This document shows, piece after piece, positions 5,621 through 6,159 of a stretch of DNA of 6,159 nt. This stretch comes from an uncultured Hymenobacter sp. GTDB taxonomy: Bacteria; Bacteroidota; Bacteroidia; Cytophagales; Hymenobacteraceae. The stretch covers positions 1 through 6,159 of the forward strand of contig CALMOO010000222.1 of assembly GCA_937871705.1 (NCBI GenBank), read 5' to 3'. Numbering within the stretch: position 1 is the stretch's first letter; each line of letters begins with the position of its first letter. The notes under the pieces were generated by a model, which saw nothing but the letters and a program-made list of their open reading frames with translations, searched no databases and was not told where the DNA came from. A program made the translations under genes and the position numbers.

Positions 5621-6159
5621 TTAATTATTAAATGCATGCACCGCGATTTCGTGGTTGATTTCGTCGGTTTCAATTAAGCCATCGCGCAGGCGCACGATAC
5701 GGTGAGCGTAGCGGGCAATGTCCTCCTCGTGCGTCACCATGATGATGGTGTTGCCCTTGGCATAAAGCGCTTCAAATAGGCCCATAATCTCGTAGCTGGT
5801 TTTCGAGTCGAGCGCGCCGGTAGGTTCGTCGGCCAGCAGCACGCTGGGGGTGTTGACGAGGGCGCGGGCAATGGCCACGCGCTGGCGCTGGCCGCCGCTA
5901 AGCTCGTTGGGCCGGTGGCCGGCGCGGTCGGCCAGGCCTACGGCCCGCAACGACTCCAGGGCTCGCTCGTTGCGCTCGCGCTTGCCCAAGCCGGCGTAGA
6001 TGAGGGGTAGGGCCACGTTGTCGAGAGCCGTGGAGCGCGGCAGCAGGTTAAAAGTCTGGAAAACGAAGCCGATTTCCTTGTTGCGCACTTCAGCCAGCTG
6101 GTTGTCGCTCATGCGGCTTACGTCTTGGCCATTCAGAATATACTGGCCGCTGCTGGGCG
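5621..6159 (-). CDS. ABC transporter ATP-binding protein, MacB/LolD type, 3' part (partial)
   Basis: This is the last 178 residues of an ABC ATPase; coding continues past the window edge, and the ATG at 6112 is internal because family sequence (PSSGQYILNGQDVSR) precedes it in frame. Visible motifs in order are the Q-loop in GFVFQTFNLLP (about 30-40 of the visible part), the signature LSGGQRQRVAIARAL, Walker B VLLADEPTGALDS, and the switch histidine in IIMVTHEEDIARYAHR. About 45-55 N-terminal residues with the Walker A loop are missing. The NLLP segment after the Q-loop and the GALDS D-loop are typical of the MacB/LolD/FtsE-like group, which partners FtsX/MacB-fold permeases in lipoprotein release, peptide or macrolide export, or cell-wall signalling. 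No permease gene lies downstream, so a partner, if any, is upstream or elsewhere. Which of these roles applies cannot be decided here. Confidence 0.93.
   Translation of the reverse strand, partial: PSSGQYILNGQDVSRMSDNQLAEVRNKEIGFVFQTFNLLPRSTALDNVALPLIYAGLGKRERNERALESLRAVGLADRAGHRPNELSGGQRQRVAIARALVNTPSVLLADEPTGALDSKTSYEIMGLFEALYAKGNTIIMVTHEEDIARYAHRIVRLRDGLIETDEINHEIAVHAFNN

Noticed and set aside
1..6159. Mobile elements, CRISPR arrays, phage genes or tRNA attachment sites that might mark an island.
   Set aside because: No transposase or integrase sequence, no regularly spaced repeats, no tRNA gene and no matching direct repeats at the edges of the SusCD locus were found.

Overview
The window looks like chromosomal DNA of a Bacteroidota bacterium, most probably a GC-rich Cytophagales relative of Hymenobacter. 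The phylum call rests on an adjacent SusC/SusD outer-membrane pair, the lack of Shine-Dalgarno sequences before the starts, and family-typical protein sequences. The genus is inferred from the mix of high-GC housekeeping genes with a SusCD locus and is not proven.

Layout. Positions 1-2505 (+ strand) hold the 3' end of a SusC/RagA-type TonB-dependent receptor gene, then 7 bp later a complete SusD-like lipoprotein gene. A perfect 32-bp palindrome with A and T flanks (2526-2557) separates this operon from a convergent set of - strand genes. Read in the direction of transcription, these are: the 3' part of a MacB/LolD-type ABC transporter ATPase (6159 to 5621, running off the window), a PduO-type cobalamin adenosyltransferase (5503-4952), a branched-chain amino acid aminotransferase (ilvE, 4882-3818), and peptide chain release factor 2 (prfB, 3654-2577). 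A strong hairpin terminator lies between ilvE and prfB.

The prfB gene is split between two frames and is joined by the classic autoregulatory +1 frameshift site (AGGAGG TAT CTT TGA C on the sense strand). It is one intact 358-residue gene with its regulatory stop, and the ORF starting at 3452 is only its downstream part.

Functionally, the SusCD pair imports an unidentified oligomeric nutrient across the outer membrane. The - strand genes are ordinary housekeeping or metabolic genes. IlvE and the adenosyltransferase could be linked through valine/isoleucine breakdown to propionyl-CoA and the B12-dependent methylmalonyl-CoA mutase, but this is inference from adjacency.

I do not see a phage, transposon, CRISPR array, toxin system or clearly new system. 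All gaps between genes are shorter than 170 bp. The most open observation is an apparent excess of the word GGGGTAG (7 copies, both orientations, several reading frames) confined to the - strand gene block, together with a marked compositional difference between the SusCD locus and the rest.
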